Of a DNA stretch of 64,000 bases, positions 1 through 12,339 are shown in pieces (within the stretch, counting starts at the first letter, position 1; the number at the start of each line of letters is the position of its first letter). This DNA comes from Verticillium longisporum. Its lineage: Eukaryota; Ascomycota; Sordariomycetes; Glomerellales; Plectosphaerellaceae. Under the pieces are notes generated by a model that saw only the letters and a program-made list of their open reading frames with translations, had not been told where the DNA came from and ran no database searches. Location: contig JAETXT010000009.1 in NCBI GenBank assembly GCA_019188255.1, positions 3,224,001 through 3,288,000 of the forward strand. The letters run 5' to 3'. A program made the translations under genes and the position numbers.

Positions 1-2442
1 GGGTGTTCTCACACGCACTGGTCAGCTCAAGGTTCTCCAGACCAACAGGGAACACACGTCAGCAGAGATGGAATTGGCTGGGAGCCCGGAGCTCATGCAA
101 GTTAAGAGGTCATACGAGATGGATGTCAATTTCTCCGACCCCAACAGCAAGAATGATCGAATCGTGTCATTCGACTGGGTGACTCTGGGTTCCAACCCTC
201 TCCAGCCCCGTGTATTGGCCCTCCGCGCCAACAGGGCCATGGAAATACTCGAACAGCCTTCGCACGCATCCGACCATTTGTATAAACTCTCATCTTGGAA
301 ATCGCCTCATCGGGGCCTTGAAGGTTTGAAAGTCTTCAATTCCGGTGACATGGCCCAGTGCTGACCTGACCTGATTGCAGATGGCGCGGGCTACCAAAGC
401 CTCCTCAACTTTGAGCCTTCGCAATGCGCTGACATGTACGGGCCGCTGCTACTAGAACAAGCCCTTTCCGACGTGCCTCTCTTCGGGAAAAAGAAAGCAA
501 ACATTTCGGCCGTCATCGAGAAGACGCTGCGATCCAATCCGTCGGCGGCAGATGTCAAGACTGAGCGACCCTCTCACTTGAGCATCTATCCAGAGACTCT
601 GCATGGCCACTCTATCGCTGCAAGCCTACGAACCATGCGAGATGTGGCCGGTCAGAAGGCGTTGAAGCAAAAGAAGGGCAGTGCGACGACTGATTATGAC
701 GCCGAAAATGGCGCGGTAGGCGAAGTGGCCGACAAGATTGCAGACTTGTCGGTTTCACAGGAGGGTCCCAGATCTTGCCGACAGCTTCACGAAGATCTCT
801 TGTCAGTGCTGCCGCAAGCCAATTGGTTGAATCCCGAGGCACAATCTGACATTGATCATGCGATGCTCCTGCGTGCCAAGGAGAGATATCTCTTTGACCC
901 TGCCAGGAACAGAGCGGTGGTTTCTGATGACCTGTGGCTTCGCTACTTGTGGGATTGGATAGCAGGTAGGCTCTCTTATATTTTCGCGCGCACGTTGATG
1001 AGCGGATGCGGTCTGACTTGCCATAGATGCCGAGGACGCTGCCGAGGATGGCGGCATGAAACTTCACCCCTTAGATCTCAGCTACATGGGTGTGGCTACG
1101 ATCTGGGGCAATGACTTGGGTACGTCATGTCATGAAAGAGACCCGGACGAGGCACACAAACTCATGGTGAACAGGAAACAAGCCTTCCTCGAGACTTCCC
1201 GAAGCATCGCCGATTCCCGAAGTCACGCTGTGGGAGAAGTGTATCGGCAGCATTTGCAAGAAACGGCGTCTGCCGAGATATCAAGGGGCCCACACAAAGA
1301 AGCCTTTTCACAGACAGCTGTGTCTCGATATCTGCACGTGGGGAGACACGACGCGGCACGAGCAAGACGACAGCCGGCCAGTAGCGAACGGAGACTACCC
1401 GAGCCCTCTGCACACGATGGAAACGGCTCGGGCACTGTTCAGGGGCGAGATTGGCAAAGCGGTTCAGATCCTGAAGAAGGCGAGCGCGAACCACCCAGAG
1501 CTTCTCTTCGTTTCACTCGCCCTTCAGCTCATCGACAAGGGTGACAAGCGGCTCGCGAAAGAGCAGCTGGATTTTGACGTGGCGTTGGCATCAAAGACAG
1601 ACCCCTATCTCCGAGCTATTTCGTCCCTCATTGCCACGGGAGACTGGTCGGCGGTGGCCAACCAGAAGTCGCTGCCGCTCTCCGACCGAGCCTACGTGGC
1701 ATTCCGAACCTTTGACGACACGCAGCTTACCAAGTGGCTCGGCGAGCAGGTAGCGATCGCGACGGAGACGGGCGATATTGAAGGAATTGTCTTATTCGGC
1801 ATCACGGACCGTATGGTTGACGTGTTTGCCAAGTACGTCGGCAAGTTCAACGATTTCCAGACGGCGACGCTCGTCATGTCGATCTGCGCGCCGCGATACA
1901 TCGACGATTACCGGTGCACGGCCTGGCGCAACGCCTACAGGGCGTATCTCCAGCGTCACAAGGCATTTTTCTTGCGCACCAAATTTGAGGTGGAGAGCAC
2001 GAAGAAGAGCAAGCGCGACGGCAGACCGACGATCAAGCCGCCATCGCGGCAGATTGCCCTCCGTTGCGTGTTCTGTGATGCCGAAACAACAGTGCCTTCG
2101 CACAATGGTTCGGCACCACCGGCCGGGGCGCCAGATACACGGAATCCGCTGATGGTCACAAGCATCAGCGCCGGCGTGAGCTGTCCGAACTGCGGCCGCC
2201 ACCTGCCGCGCTGCGTCGTGTGTCTCGAGGTCGTGGGCATCCCCAGGTCGGATCGACCCGAGGCGGCTGCTGACATGGACACCCGCATGGCAGCCAGATT
2301 TCCCACGTTCTGCCTCAAGTGCGAGCATGTCTTGCATCTCGATCATGCGCGGCACTGGTTTGCGCGGCATGTCGAGTGTCCGGTGCCAGAATGTCGGTGC
2401 AAATGTAACTTTAGGGCCAATCCGGAACTCAACTATCACTGA
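1..2442 (+). CDS. SEA4: SEA/GATOR2 complex subunit SEA4 (MIOS homolog), 3' part
   Basis: The C-terminal part of the vacuole-associated SEA complex subunit SEA4 (MIOS/Mio). In the SEACAT/GATOR2 subcomplex it relieves GATOR1 inhibition of TORC1 when amino acids are plentiful (family knowledge). The 5' end lies outside the window. Exons read 1-323, 381-965, 1027-1119 and 1175-2442, with introns of 57, 61 and 55 nt; every junction keeps phase. The end of the beta-propeller is seen (SFDWVTLGSNPLQPRVLALR), then an alpha-solenoid (ALFRGEIGKAVQILKKAS), then a C-terminal zinc-binding RING-like region with pairs CVFC, CPNC, CVVC, CLKC, a CEHVLHLDHARHW stretch and CPVPECRCKC. The Cys/His spacing and the RQLCLDIC segment before the solenoid match MIOS. 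The zinc ligands look complete. Identity is secure; only the missing N-terminus is uncertain. Confidence 0.9.
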
Positions 2443-3244
2443 GGGGTGTCTGATGCCAGGTGGGTTGAGCGGTAGTCGTCGTTGCGGGTTCAGTTGTAGC
2501 AATTCCATCCCTCTGAACCCGAAATTGATCTCAGTACAAGCAAGCGCCCCATACGTCGTGTACCGCCTTCATGGTCAGGTTTAGCGCCGCTTCTTACCTT
2601 TACCACCTCACGCAGTACCTAGTCCACCTAAGATCCTCACCACATACCCCAGTAGGCCTGGTATCATTAGGTACCTTATTATAGCTTATTGTTCATGTAC
2701 TCTGGGTTAAGCGTATTTACTATTAAATATTTTTAAGGGGAAATTAATCTATACGATTTTACAATTGAATTATTATATAATATTTTATTAATAGTATTTA
2801 ATAGGCTAGATACTACTATTGTTATAATAGATAGATCTATATAAGGGTCTATAAGGCGGGGGGTAGGCCTAGTTATGGATTTTTGGAAAATTTGGGTTTT
2901 GACCAAGTTCGCCCTGTGGCCTTCCGTAGGTCAGTCTTCGCTGCGGTGTTGTGGACGTTGAGCGTGACAGGGGGCGCGCTGTAGGCACGCAGCTGCCCCA
3001 CCTTGATGCGCCATTCGAACGTCAGTGACGGTCCAGTCAACGCTCGAGATCACGCCCACAGCCTTCAACTAGCACGATAGCCTTTGAGATCTCCAACAAC
3101 ACGCGCTGCAATTCGATTGACCCCTGGGGTAAAACGATGCTCATATATCCAAAAGCATCCTCCTGACGTAGCCCTCCGCATTAATTAGTTCTGCCTGTCG
3201 AGTCTGGACGCCGCGGTCATCTCCAGGCAGCGGTCAGCGGGACA
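2443..3244. other. Intergenic spacer between SEA4 and the TBC gene
   Basis: No coding sequence is supported here. It should hold the SEA4 3' UTR, the AT-rich island annotated separately, and the promoter and leader of the TBC gene from about 2900. The GC-rich part beginning near 2905 (gaccaagttcgccctgtggc) is sharply different in composition from the AT-rich block just before it. Confidence 0.6.
2686..2868. repeat. AT-rich, RIP-like island
   Basis: About 180 bp made almost wholly of A and T and very rich in TpA (runs such as attattatataatattttat), inside DNA that is otherwise GC-rich. In ascomycetes this pattern usually marks a short remnant of repeat DNA mutated by repeat-induced point mutation. 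No ORF, terminal repeat or target-site duplication was recognised, so the parent element cannot be named. Confidence 0.5.
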
Positions 3245-5763
3245 ATGACTCTCTCAGGCCATGCTCAGTGAGTCGAGACAGACCATGAACTGGCGAGACT
3301 TGGTGGCCATGCTGACTGCGTCCTAGAACGAGATGGATCGAGACGATCAAGCACACGCACAGCCTTGCCGATCTGCAGCGGGCCATCAGGTACAATGGGG
3401 TCTCGAGCCCTTGCCTTGCCGGTTATCGCTCGGTGTGCTGGAAGGTAGACAGCTTCGTGCTCTGTCGGCCACGTGAGAGCTTTTGCTGAACACACCACTA
3501 GATTTTCTTGCTGTTCCAAACTGTGAACAAGGAAAGCTGGGTCCAGACACTGTCTGAAAACCGAGACTACTACAGCGAGCAGCGTGACCATTTCCTCAAG
3601 TTCATCAAGCATCCAGAAGAACTGGCCAACGTAGCGGTAGATCCGCTGGCCGATGACCCCGATGTGAGCCTCGCACACACGCCAGGCGAACCTTGCACCA
3701 GATGCTCACATGTGCGCGCAGTCACCGTGGAACACACTACGCCAAGATGAGACCATCCGGGCAGAGATTGCCCAGGACGTCCAGCGCCTGCCCGAAGAAC
3801 CCTTTTACCACGAAGAGCCGACCCAGACCATGATTGTGGATATTCTGTTCATGTATTGCAAGCTGCATCCCAACAACGGAGGCTACCGGCAGGGCATGCA
3901 CGAGCTGCTAGCACCCATCGTGCTCGTTCTGCACCAAGACGCTCAGAATGTTCAGACCACGACGGACGAGGCTTCGGCGGACGCGACCATGTGGAACGTC
4001 GTGAGCCCCGCATCTATAGAGCACGACGCCTTTGCACTGTTCGACAGGATCATGACGCGTGCACAGGCCTTTTACGAAGTCAAGGACTCGATCGCGAGGG
4101 CGGCGCTGGCATCAGCATCTCGTGACCAGAGCGAAACGTCGGCGATTGTAGAGAAGAGCCGCCACATCCACGAAGTGTGTCTTGCCAAGGTCGACCCCGA
4201 GCTCTCGACGCATCTCAAAGACGTGGAAGTTTTGCCGCAGATTTTCCTCATGTAAGTACGAGCCAGGCGCGAGGGGTGTCTTCAGTTCTGACAAACCGAA
4301 GTCGCTGGATACGACTTTTGCTAGGCAGGGAGTTTCCCTTTGCTCAGCTGCTTGTGCTGTGGGATCATCTTTTTGCCATTGACCCGTCGTTATATCTGAT
4401 AGACCTTGTGTGTGTTGCCATGCTCCTTCGCATTCGATGGCAGTGTATGTGCCCCTGCCGACTCGACAAGAACATCGCTCACAAGTCCTTAGTGCTCAAC
4501 GCAGATTACTCTGTCTGTCTGATGCTTCTCCTAAAGTATCCAGCTCCGGACAAACACCACCCCCCGCACACATTTGTGGATGATGCCATCTACTTGAGAG
4601 ACCACCTCGACACCTCGGGGGGAGCCACGCTGGTCATGAAATACACTGGCAAATTTCCGTCGTCGTCGGCGTCAGGCGCGCGGCCACGAACGCCGACACA
4701 GAAGCCCCTGCCCTCGTCTCCGCATATTCGCGCCGGCCGCTCGCCGCTGGCCTCGCCCGGGCGCTTCATCCAACAACAGGGCGGCGTCGAGGCCATCTTT
4801 CAGGGCGCAGCGAAGAACGTGCTCGAACGTGGCGAGAGGCTCGGCATTAACCAGGCCGTGCGGGACGCCATGGGCGAGATCAAACGAAACGTGCAAGGCT
4901 TCAACGAGGCCCGTCAGTTGCCGAGGACCGCGAGACAGACTCTTGTCGACGATTCGGCGACGAGGGCCATGTCTGCCATGAGGGAGCGGAACCGTCTCTT
5001 GGCGAATATGTTGGAAGAGTCGATTGCTAGCCTCAAGGTGGCGACATCGCAGATGGCGGATGACGAGAAGACGCGCGAGCTCGTGGAGACGGCAGCAGCC
5101 AAGGTGCAATTCGTCAAGGTCCACTTGGAGGACTCGACGATTGACGTGCCTGATCTGGACCTGCCGGCGAGTGCCGCTACCATGGAGGAAAAGGACGACA
5201 TTGTTATGGAAGGTAATACTGACGCTTCGCCATTGCTCAACGCTCGCGATGCCGAGGACACGACAGCGGCCCTCTCTGGGCTCCAGCTGGAGGAGCAAGC
5301 AGACATGAAGACGCCAGACATATTGATAGATGCCATGGACGTCTCAAAAGAGACTCTCCTTGAGCCGACTCGAGGGGCTAATGCGCAGCCCTCAGTGGCA
5401 GAGAAGACCAATGGATCACTCGGCGTCAAGCACCCTCCACGTCCGGCGCCGATCCCTACACGTTCAACGCTGGCGCAGTCATCCTTTTCCTGGATGCTGG
5501 AACCCGACGAGACGGTGCACTCGTCTTCCGAGTCCCTTCCCACACAGACCTCCTCGGCGGCTCAGGCGCGAAAGCAGTCTGGAACACGCGGCAAACGCAT
5601 CTCCAACAGCGTCAACCGGGACCGAAAGGCCTTCCTCTTCGGCGAAGTCACGGCTGAGTCGGATGGCGCGAGCCAGCCATCGACGGACGACATATTTGGC
5701 ATGGAACCCATGACGGCGAAACACAAGGGAAAGGGGCCCGAGACCGGTCCGGGTCCGCTGTAG
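3245..5763 (+). CDS. TBC domain Rab GTPase-activating protein (TBC1D5-like)
   Basis: Predicted Rab-GAP of 748 aa from six exons: 3245-3267, 3327-3444, 3502-3663, 3722-4251, 4302-4444 and 4493-5763. Introns are 48-59 nt and the spliced length is a multiple of three. The ATG at 3245 is the in-frame start reached by splicing the 59-nt first intron. TBC motifs are clear: motif A with the arginine finger (GYRSVCWK), motif B (IAQDVQR, fitting IxxDxxR) and the glutamine finger (GGYRQGMHEL), followed by WIRLLLGREFPF and LWDHLFA. The segment DPLADDPDSPWNTLRQDE is characteristic of TBC1D5-type proteins, which in animals act on Rab7 with retromer and autophagy factors. The C-terminal half (about 375-748) is low-complexity and probably disordered. 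The Rab substrate is inferred from family only. Confidence 0.88.
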
Positions 5764-7561
5764 GTCTGGCCCTGACAACAGGGGGGTTCTTCCATTGTTT
5801 GCCCTGGTATGAGTCTAGACGAATGAAGGATCACGACATGATGCATGATGGGATTTCTTCCGACATGTGCCTTTCATGTGAGCGTTCTTCAGGGAATGAA
5901 ACATGGCATTCATAGAGAGAGAACAAGCACCTCTGATGTAGGGGAGACTCCGCGGACGCTCCTTGTTGTCTCTCAAGTCACATGTTCGCGGGCTGACGGG
6001 TAGCCACGTCATCTCGATAGTTGATCCTGGATGGCATGATGCGCACAACATGGCAGACGCGTTGAGCGAGCTACCTTCATCAGAAGTAGGCAGATCAGGT
6101 GGACCACGTCACATTGAGAGCGCCCCCTGGACCGGACAGAGCATCCTGGGATCGTCGTTGTCTCCTATTCACACGCCCGTTCTCCCTCCCTGCTCATTTC
6201 TCTTTTCTCCTCGCCCTCGCTAGTCTTCAAGCCGATCTGCCACCGACGGTGACAAGTACCGGATATGACCGCCCGGTCCCGTGCTGGATCGAGATCGGGA
6301 CCGAAGCATCTGGCGCAGACACCGCCAGCAGAGCCCATCGACGACCATCCTCTCGGCCCTCCCGAAGGAGGCGGGGCGTGGGAGGGGGCAGGGGGGCAGG
6401 GGGGCAGAGCGGAGGGTTTCGATGGTGTGATACGCGTGATGTGCATGGTGATGAATATGCCTTGGGGGACATGGGGACATCTCGTATTGTCGACCAACGA
6501 CTGGCGACTCTGACGTTACACGACGCTAGTTACCAGACTGTCGGGTCGCCAGTCACACAGCAATTCTAAGCGACAATAGCCAGGTCGTATTGTACTGTGT
6601 GCTTGCAGAGAGAGGGGGAGCGTCTCGGCCTCTTGAGCCTGACCTCGGTTCGGAAGGGGGCGGGCTTGATCTGATCCGGTCTGCCAGGCGGGCGACTCGA
6701 GGGACATTCTGCAACCAACGCTGTTGGGGTTGCCCCCCTCCCCTTTCTCCTCGCCATGTTTTCTCTTCAAGGCTTTGGTGTGGAAACCAAGGCTGGCGGC
6801 GGTGTATCATAATTGCCATCGATATTGGGACTTTGGTACTCACACGGTGCACGCCTGACCTTCCAGCTGCGCCCTTCGAGGAGGATCGCCCTGCCAAGGA
6901 GCAAAGACAGGATGGAATAAAAGAGGGCGCAGAAGGACTCGAGATGAGGCAAACGGCCTTCTTGTTGTGGTTACACAGCGTGGAATTTGTCTTTAATCCC
7001 CGACACACCAGACAATGAGGGCGCGGTTGGACGACACCGCTTTCCCCCCCCCCCCAGACAACTTCACATGCACCTACATGCCACGGAGGCGCCACACCGC
7101 AGCACATACCTGGGGAAGATCCTTCGGAGGTTATCCAAGGGAGTCAGGCGGGAGCAGCTCATTGTTGAGGTTGCAGATGGAGCATCTCGTGTCACAGATA
7201 CAGCATGGCCCTTTGGTGATGTTCCCCCCCTCCCATTACCCTCGTTCTCGACGGCTCGAATCCTCACCACGTGGTCCCGCGTCCCTGCGTCCCCTCGATC
7301 TCGCCCCCCTCGTGATGGACAGAATATCTCCCTCCCATACCTTCCGGAGCTGAAGATGTGAGACCATGGACAGACACACCCACCCCCCTCTCTTGCGTGA
7401 AGCAGGGGGGGAAAAGAAGGCATTCAAGATTCACGATCCAAAATCAAATCTGGAACGAATAGGGCAAAAAAAAGAGTATACCCACCTGAAGGGTCTGGAT
7501 CAACGCCTCAAGATACAGAAAGCATGACCGAGACTCTCATCCCAATTGACTCTCCCTCTCG

Positions 7562-7582
7562 CTCTCTCTCTCTCTCTCTCTC
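7562..7582. repeat. (CT)n microsatellite
   Basis: Uninterrupted CT dinucleotides, about ten units, in non-coding DNA. Confidence 0.9.
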
Positions 7583-8138
7583 GCAGCCGTGAGGGGTAGG
7601 CGGGAAACAGGAAATGTACATTCTCCCCATCCGCCACCCGACGCCTTTCTTTTTCTTTTCCTTCGTGTCCCCTGGCCCACTGTCGTAACGTTGCCTTGGA
7701 TCCGGGCCAGCAGCGAGCAGCGTGCACGGATGGCCAGAAGTGTGATTGAGGCCATCGCCAATGTCACATAGATCCCTGGACCTGGAGCCCGAGAGGCATG
7801 CCAACCCGACGACCCACCTCACCAGCAGGACCAACGCACACCGCGTGCTCGTGCTCGTGCTCATGCTCGTGCGCGCCAGGTTCCAGGTCTTCCTCTAACT
7901 GTGACTCGTATGCTCTCGCTCCCTTGCAGATGAACAACACAGCATGGAACCCTGCCCATCTGATGGTGATCTCCTTTCTTTCCTGTGCCCTATCCTCGGT
8001 CTAGAAAGCTCAGAAACACACCCTCTGTCTCTCTTGGCTCCGCAAAGGAAGGAAGGAAGAGTAAAAAATAAATACATGAAATAGATTATTCGGCAAGCAT
8101 AGTCTCCGCCACCTATGGGGTCGCAGAGACTGGGCGCC

Positions 8139-8218
8139 AAAGTACCCATCTCGCCTGTAGGAGGTCTCCTCAATGCCCAAAGTCACCCATCTCGCCAGTA
8201 GGAGGTCTACTCAAGCCC
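8139..8218. repeat. 40-bp tandem duplication
   Basis: Two adjacent 40-bp units, 8139-8178 and 8179-8218. Both share cccatctcgcc and gtaggaggtct and differ at only a few positions, including one compensating single-base insertion and deletion. The duplication is non-coding and probably recent. Confidence 0.85.
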
Positions 8219-9552
8219 AGAGAGCTATCCATTCTATTGCCCACTCGCCCGACCGCCGTCTAAACCAAATGCATAAGCACAATCCATGCCACGCAGCACT
8301 CGTCAACCAGGCCGCCACCCGCCCTCGAGAATGGAAAACGTCTCATCATCGTCACGTTAGAAGGCCACTGCCAATGATGGCGGGTCCCGCGGGCCGCAAA
8401 CGGGGTATCTGCGATCGCTCCAGCGTCCGGTCCATTCCTTCGACTGCCACTCCTACCTAAGCTACCTATCCTCCTCCCCCCACCCCCAGCGCACAGAAAC
8501 GTGCCAGATCAATGTCCACTCGTCATGTACCGCGCTCCATACCTGCTGATGCTGCTGTCCGATCGGCTCGCGCCGGGCCCGAACACATGAGGTGGGGAAC
8601 AGCAGAGTGGGCAGGGCTGAAGCGTGAGCGAGCAGCGTCTCTGCAGCGGACAGAGACCATGCGGCGAGTAGATTAAACGCCCTCACGTGTACCCCTGTGA
8701 TCTTAGAGTCAGTACGCAAACGTCAGAGACCGTCCTGAGCACGAGGACGAATCACTCGGGAAAGACTCTTGTGATCTTTTTTACTGAATTGCTGTTGTTA
8801 TTATTGGACAGAGCAGGCCCAAGCCCGCCGTCTCCCGAGATAACATGAGGACTCGCTCTTTTCCACGCCTCATCCAAGAGGTCAACGCCGTTCCGAGACG
8901 AACGTGTGTACCATACATTCCACAATCACTCATTGTATATCGTTAGTGATCCCCAACCCCCCTCCCCCCAGAAAGCCGCCGCTCCCAGTAAGAAATAACC
9001 TCCCCCCCGCCGAACCCCCATAATGAATATCCGACACCGTATACACCGCCCCAGGGCCAGAGCCGCCGTTGACATTACGCAACAAACCAAAGCAAGCAAA
9101 GCAAGATGACGTATAGACAAATGAAAGGAAAAAGGGAGACTCGGCAGCAGACGATGGGTCTGAGATGAGTATGTAGGATCAACGCCGCCGTAGCAAAGGA
9201 CAGACGCCCCTTCCACTCGATGCTTAGAGTTTTGCGCCATCAACCCATTTTTTCGCATCGTAGCTGTGGTTGTCTTCGTGTTCGTGTGCATGTGCGAATG
9301 CGTGAGCGCATATTTCTTTTCTCGCTTTTCGAATCCATCCCTTGCGGAAAAGTGACATGTACGAAGACGAAAATGGCATGGAGTGACGAGGACGGGGAAG
9401 TGATGAAAGTCCTCATGTCATTTGTGAGAGCACTGGGCCCCTGAAATGAAACAGAGACAAGTGAAAATTCTGTCATAATGCGCATATCCCACGAGACAGA
9501 GGCGGAACCGGACGGAGTCGAGGACAGGGAGAAGTGAGGGGGCCACGGCCGA

Positions 9553-10706
9553 TCAGAGCCGACTTCTAACGGCACAATCGTCGGCAACCTGCGCGGAATG
9601 CTGCTCCTGGCCCCTCGCGAGGCGCGCCTCCATCTCGGCCCGCCGCCGCTGCCTCTGCATGGAGGCGTCGAGCTGCGCTTGTCTCTCATGGCCTGTCGTG
9701 CACACGTTAGTTTCATGCCAACTGAGAGACCTCGCCAACTGATCGCCAGATCACGCCCGACTCTCCACATGGCGTAAAGGAGGGGGGGGGGGGGGGGACA
9801 TACCGGTCCTCCCGACTTTACGCTTGTGTTCCTTGCTCACCCACGAGTAGTGAATGGCCCGCTCCGGATGCGTTGAGAGCAGGCCAATGCTCTTGATGAG
9901 ACGAGCCTTGGCGTCACGTACGGGCAACTCAATCGTCTTGACCTCGTCAAACTCGTCAAAAACAAGAAGGCCTTGAGCATCGGTCACAGGAATCTTCTTG
10001 TTCTCGCGGTAGTATGCGCTCTGGAGGCCGCCGTTGCGACGCAGCGGGCCTTTGAACTGGGCGTTGTACTCGCGGTTGACGTCGTCCCAAGGCGTCTCGC
10101 GGTCGTGGCGGTCGATGCGCCAGTAATCAATAAAGTCCTTCTGCTCAATGGTGTACTTGACATTGCAGCGGGTGCCGCGGGCTGGTGGATTCCGTTTTGG
10201 CTTCTGAATCCTGTGGGGTGAGGACATGGGTGAGAGCGGCGTCGGGGGTTGGAAGTGTCTCCTGTACGTGCTGGCAGCATCGACATCCAGACGAGGATGC
10301 CTTGTCAGTGCGTCGTTGTTGTGGAGGCGAGAGTCTGCTGAGGCTCTGGCATAATGAGAGGCGAGTGTCTCGAGGCTGATGAGATCGAGCTCGGGCAGAC
10401 GCGGCAGTGACAGTAACCTCTCTCCCGTGTTGTGGGAGAAAGCACGGAAGCCTGAGATCTTTGGTGACGGCCAATCCGGGGACCCTTCAGCGGAGGAGAA
10501 GGACTCGGCTTTGAAAGACTCGACGGTGACTGCAAGCTGTCATCAGGACTGAACCTGGATAGGTGGCCAGGGGGGGCAAAGGTAAGCTTACCATCTGATG
10601 CAAGCGAGCTGTGGCTCCACGCTGGTGACACAGGCTGGTGTTGTCCGTATGTGCTGGTGCTGGCCATTGTAGCGATAGGGGGATAGTCGTGCAGTTTCGT
10701 GTTCAT
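9553..10706 (-). CDS. Myb/SANT-like fungal protein of unknown function
   Basis: Three exons on the minus strand, 10706-10592, 10529-9804 and 9692-9553, separated by introns of 62 and 111 nt; 326 aa in total. The longer intron contains a 16-base C run in the sense direction. The first ATG is at 10706; a second in-frame ATG at 10667 (MASTSTYG) is equally possible. Residues 1-155 are Ser/Pro-rich. Residues about 158-215 form a conserved block with Myb/SANT-like aromatic spacing: YTIEQKDFIDYWRID, then PWDDVNREYNAQF, then GGLQSAYYREN. A second conserved stretch follows (IELPVRDAKARLIKSIGLL) and a basic, Arg/Gln-rich helix ends the protein (QRQRRRAEMEARLARGQE). Nuclear DNA binding is inferred from the fold-like pattern; I do not recognise a named family. 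Confidence 0.75.
9782..9797. repeat. G16 homopolymer inside an intron
   Basis: Sixteen consecutive G on the plus strand (C on the coding strand), starting six bases inside the donor of the second intron of the Myb-like gene. The length is prone to replication slippage and sequencing error. Confidence 0.85.
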
Positions 10707-11435
10707 GGTCGTCCGTATACAAGTTGTAACGGCTATGGTGAGACGACGATGTAGATGACGATGTAGGATGTAGATTCTGATGAACTGAGGGTACTCAGAT
10801 TCAGGAACGAAAGAGGGGAGAAAAAGGGAAGCTCAAGACGTGATGAAGGATACAGTGCAGCGAGACCTGGCGTGTTATTGATGAAGACAGCGGGACTCAG
10901 ACCCTGATAACCAGGCCCCCCCGTACATCCTCAGTACAATGGAGCCGTCGAGTGTTATATCCTTTTTCCTGGGGGTGGAGAGAGGTTGCCCCGGGCCCGA
11001 GCTTTTAGGGTCTGAGATGTGTCGAGACAAGAGACAAGCCAGGAACCGCAGGAGTATCTTGCTTGAATGGCAAGAGACTAGGATCAGGCACGATAGATTG
11101 GGTAGATCGACTCCACTTGGAGATTCCACTTGGAGGGTCCTGATCGAGGAGCGGACAGTTTCTTATTCTCTTTTAGACGGCCTCCCTGGTATAGACGCCA
11201 GTGTTCGATCGCCCACACCCCCTTCTGCCCCCCTCGTCACATCACCCAGGCGGCAAATATGAAGGAAGGGGGTGGGGAAGGAGGAGGGGGTGTACGGTCC
11301 CGAGCAGCCTCAAAAGAACTGTAGTTGGGTTTGTTCCTTGCCTTTGGTCGTTAGGAATCGTTCGATACCGGGGACCCTGGCACTGGGGAAAGAAGAGTCC
11401 CAACCTTCGTGAAGTCCCAACCCGGTCGGCGGCTG

Positions 11436-11525
11436 AGCAGAGGCAGAGAGGCAGAGAGGTAGAGAGGCAGAGAGGTAGAGAGGCAGAGAGGTAGAGAGGC
11501 AGAGAGGCAGAGAGGTAGAGAGGCA
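11436..11525. repeat. GAGAGGCAGA/GAGAGGTAGA minisatellite
   Basis: About nine purine-rich ten-base units alternating gagaggcaga and gagaggtaga. The opposite strand is polypyrimidine. It produces long Leu/Ser/Pro-rich open frames on the minus strand that are artefacts of the repeat. Confidence 0.9.
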
Positions 11526-12285
11526 CAGTGAGGAGGGGGGAGGGATGGGAGCGTGATGGGAGTGTCGAACAAAGAAGACCATGGCAATAGAGGGTCCCAT
11601 GGTGTTGGGACAGGAGGAGCAGGCAGAAGGAGCATGATTGCAGACTGCTGCGCCCGCAAGCGCACCTCACATGGCGCAAGGGAGAAGCGCAGAGGACGCC
11701 TGGCGACGACCAAGCCAGGACAGTCGCTGGGCTTGCGATGGGGTCAGCTGGCGAAGGACAGTAGTCGAGACTTCGCCCTACGTAGGTTGCAGTCAAGATT
11801 TCTTCTCAGAGGCACTAGTGCTGGAGGGGCTGGCGGGGGCGTTGAAGCGGGTATGCAAAGGCAGCAGGCCGCGATGCCCACTGAGACTGGAAAGCAGACA
11901 TGACTGAACGGGCGTTGAAGAACTTGGGCGGCACCGTGCGCGAGTGGTAGTGTGGGTTGGTCCAGCACTGCGTCCGCCATCGAGTCTGCGCCGCGCGCGT
12001 GCGTGCAAAGGTGTGTGTGTGGCATCCTGTCTGACAGGTCCGGTCTGTGAACAATGAGTGTTGGCTCTGAGGGCCATGGCCTTGTGTGACTCGAACAGGA
12101 TGGACTAGAGGAGGGGCCAACGACCAACAGACCAAGTCGATTGACCGCAGTATCGACCTCGGAAATGGCAACGAGCTTCAGATGTCGATTCTAACCCTGT
12201 TCGATCGAGTGTGACCCGAGGGTTTGGGACCGATGGACCAGATCCTCCAGCCCCCCGGCCCCCTTTGCATAGCAGTTGGTCTCGG

Positions 12286-12287
<2 letters not shown>

Positions 12288-12335
<48 letters not shown>
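12288..12335. repeat. (TG)n microsatellite
   Basis: About 24 uninterrupted TG dinucleotides in non-coding DNA. Confidence 0.95.

Positions 12336-12339
<4 letters not shown>

Larger units (their letters stand above)
5764..9552. other. Gene-free region between convergent genes
   Basis: About 3.8 kb between the 3' ends of the TBC gene (+) and the Myb-like gene (-). Open frames here are short, overlap on both strands, and show no recognisable domain. The sequence is rich in homopolymers and simple repeats: a CT run at 7562-7582, a GCTCGT-type run at 7846-7872, and C runs at 7046-7056. It also has a 40-bp tandem duplication (8139-8218). Such a long gap between two 3' ends is unusual for a fungus, so long 3' UTRs or a non-coding transcript are possible, but nothing in the sequence proves either. 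Confidence 0.5.

Noticed and set aside
11242..11796. Leu/Ser/Pro-rich minus-strand frames
   Set aside because: They are translations of the GAGAGGCAGA minisatellite.
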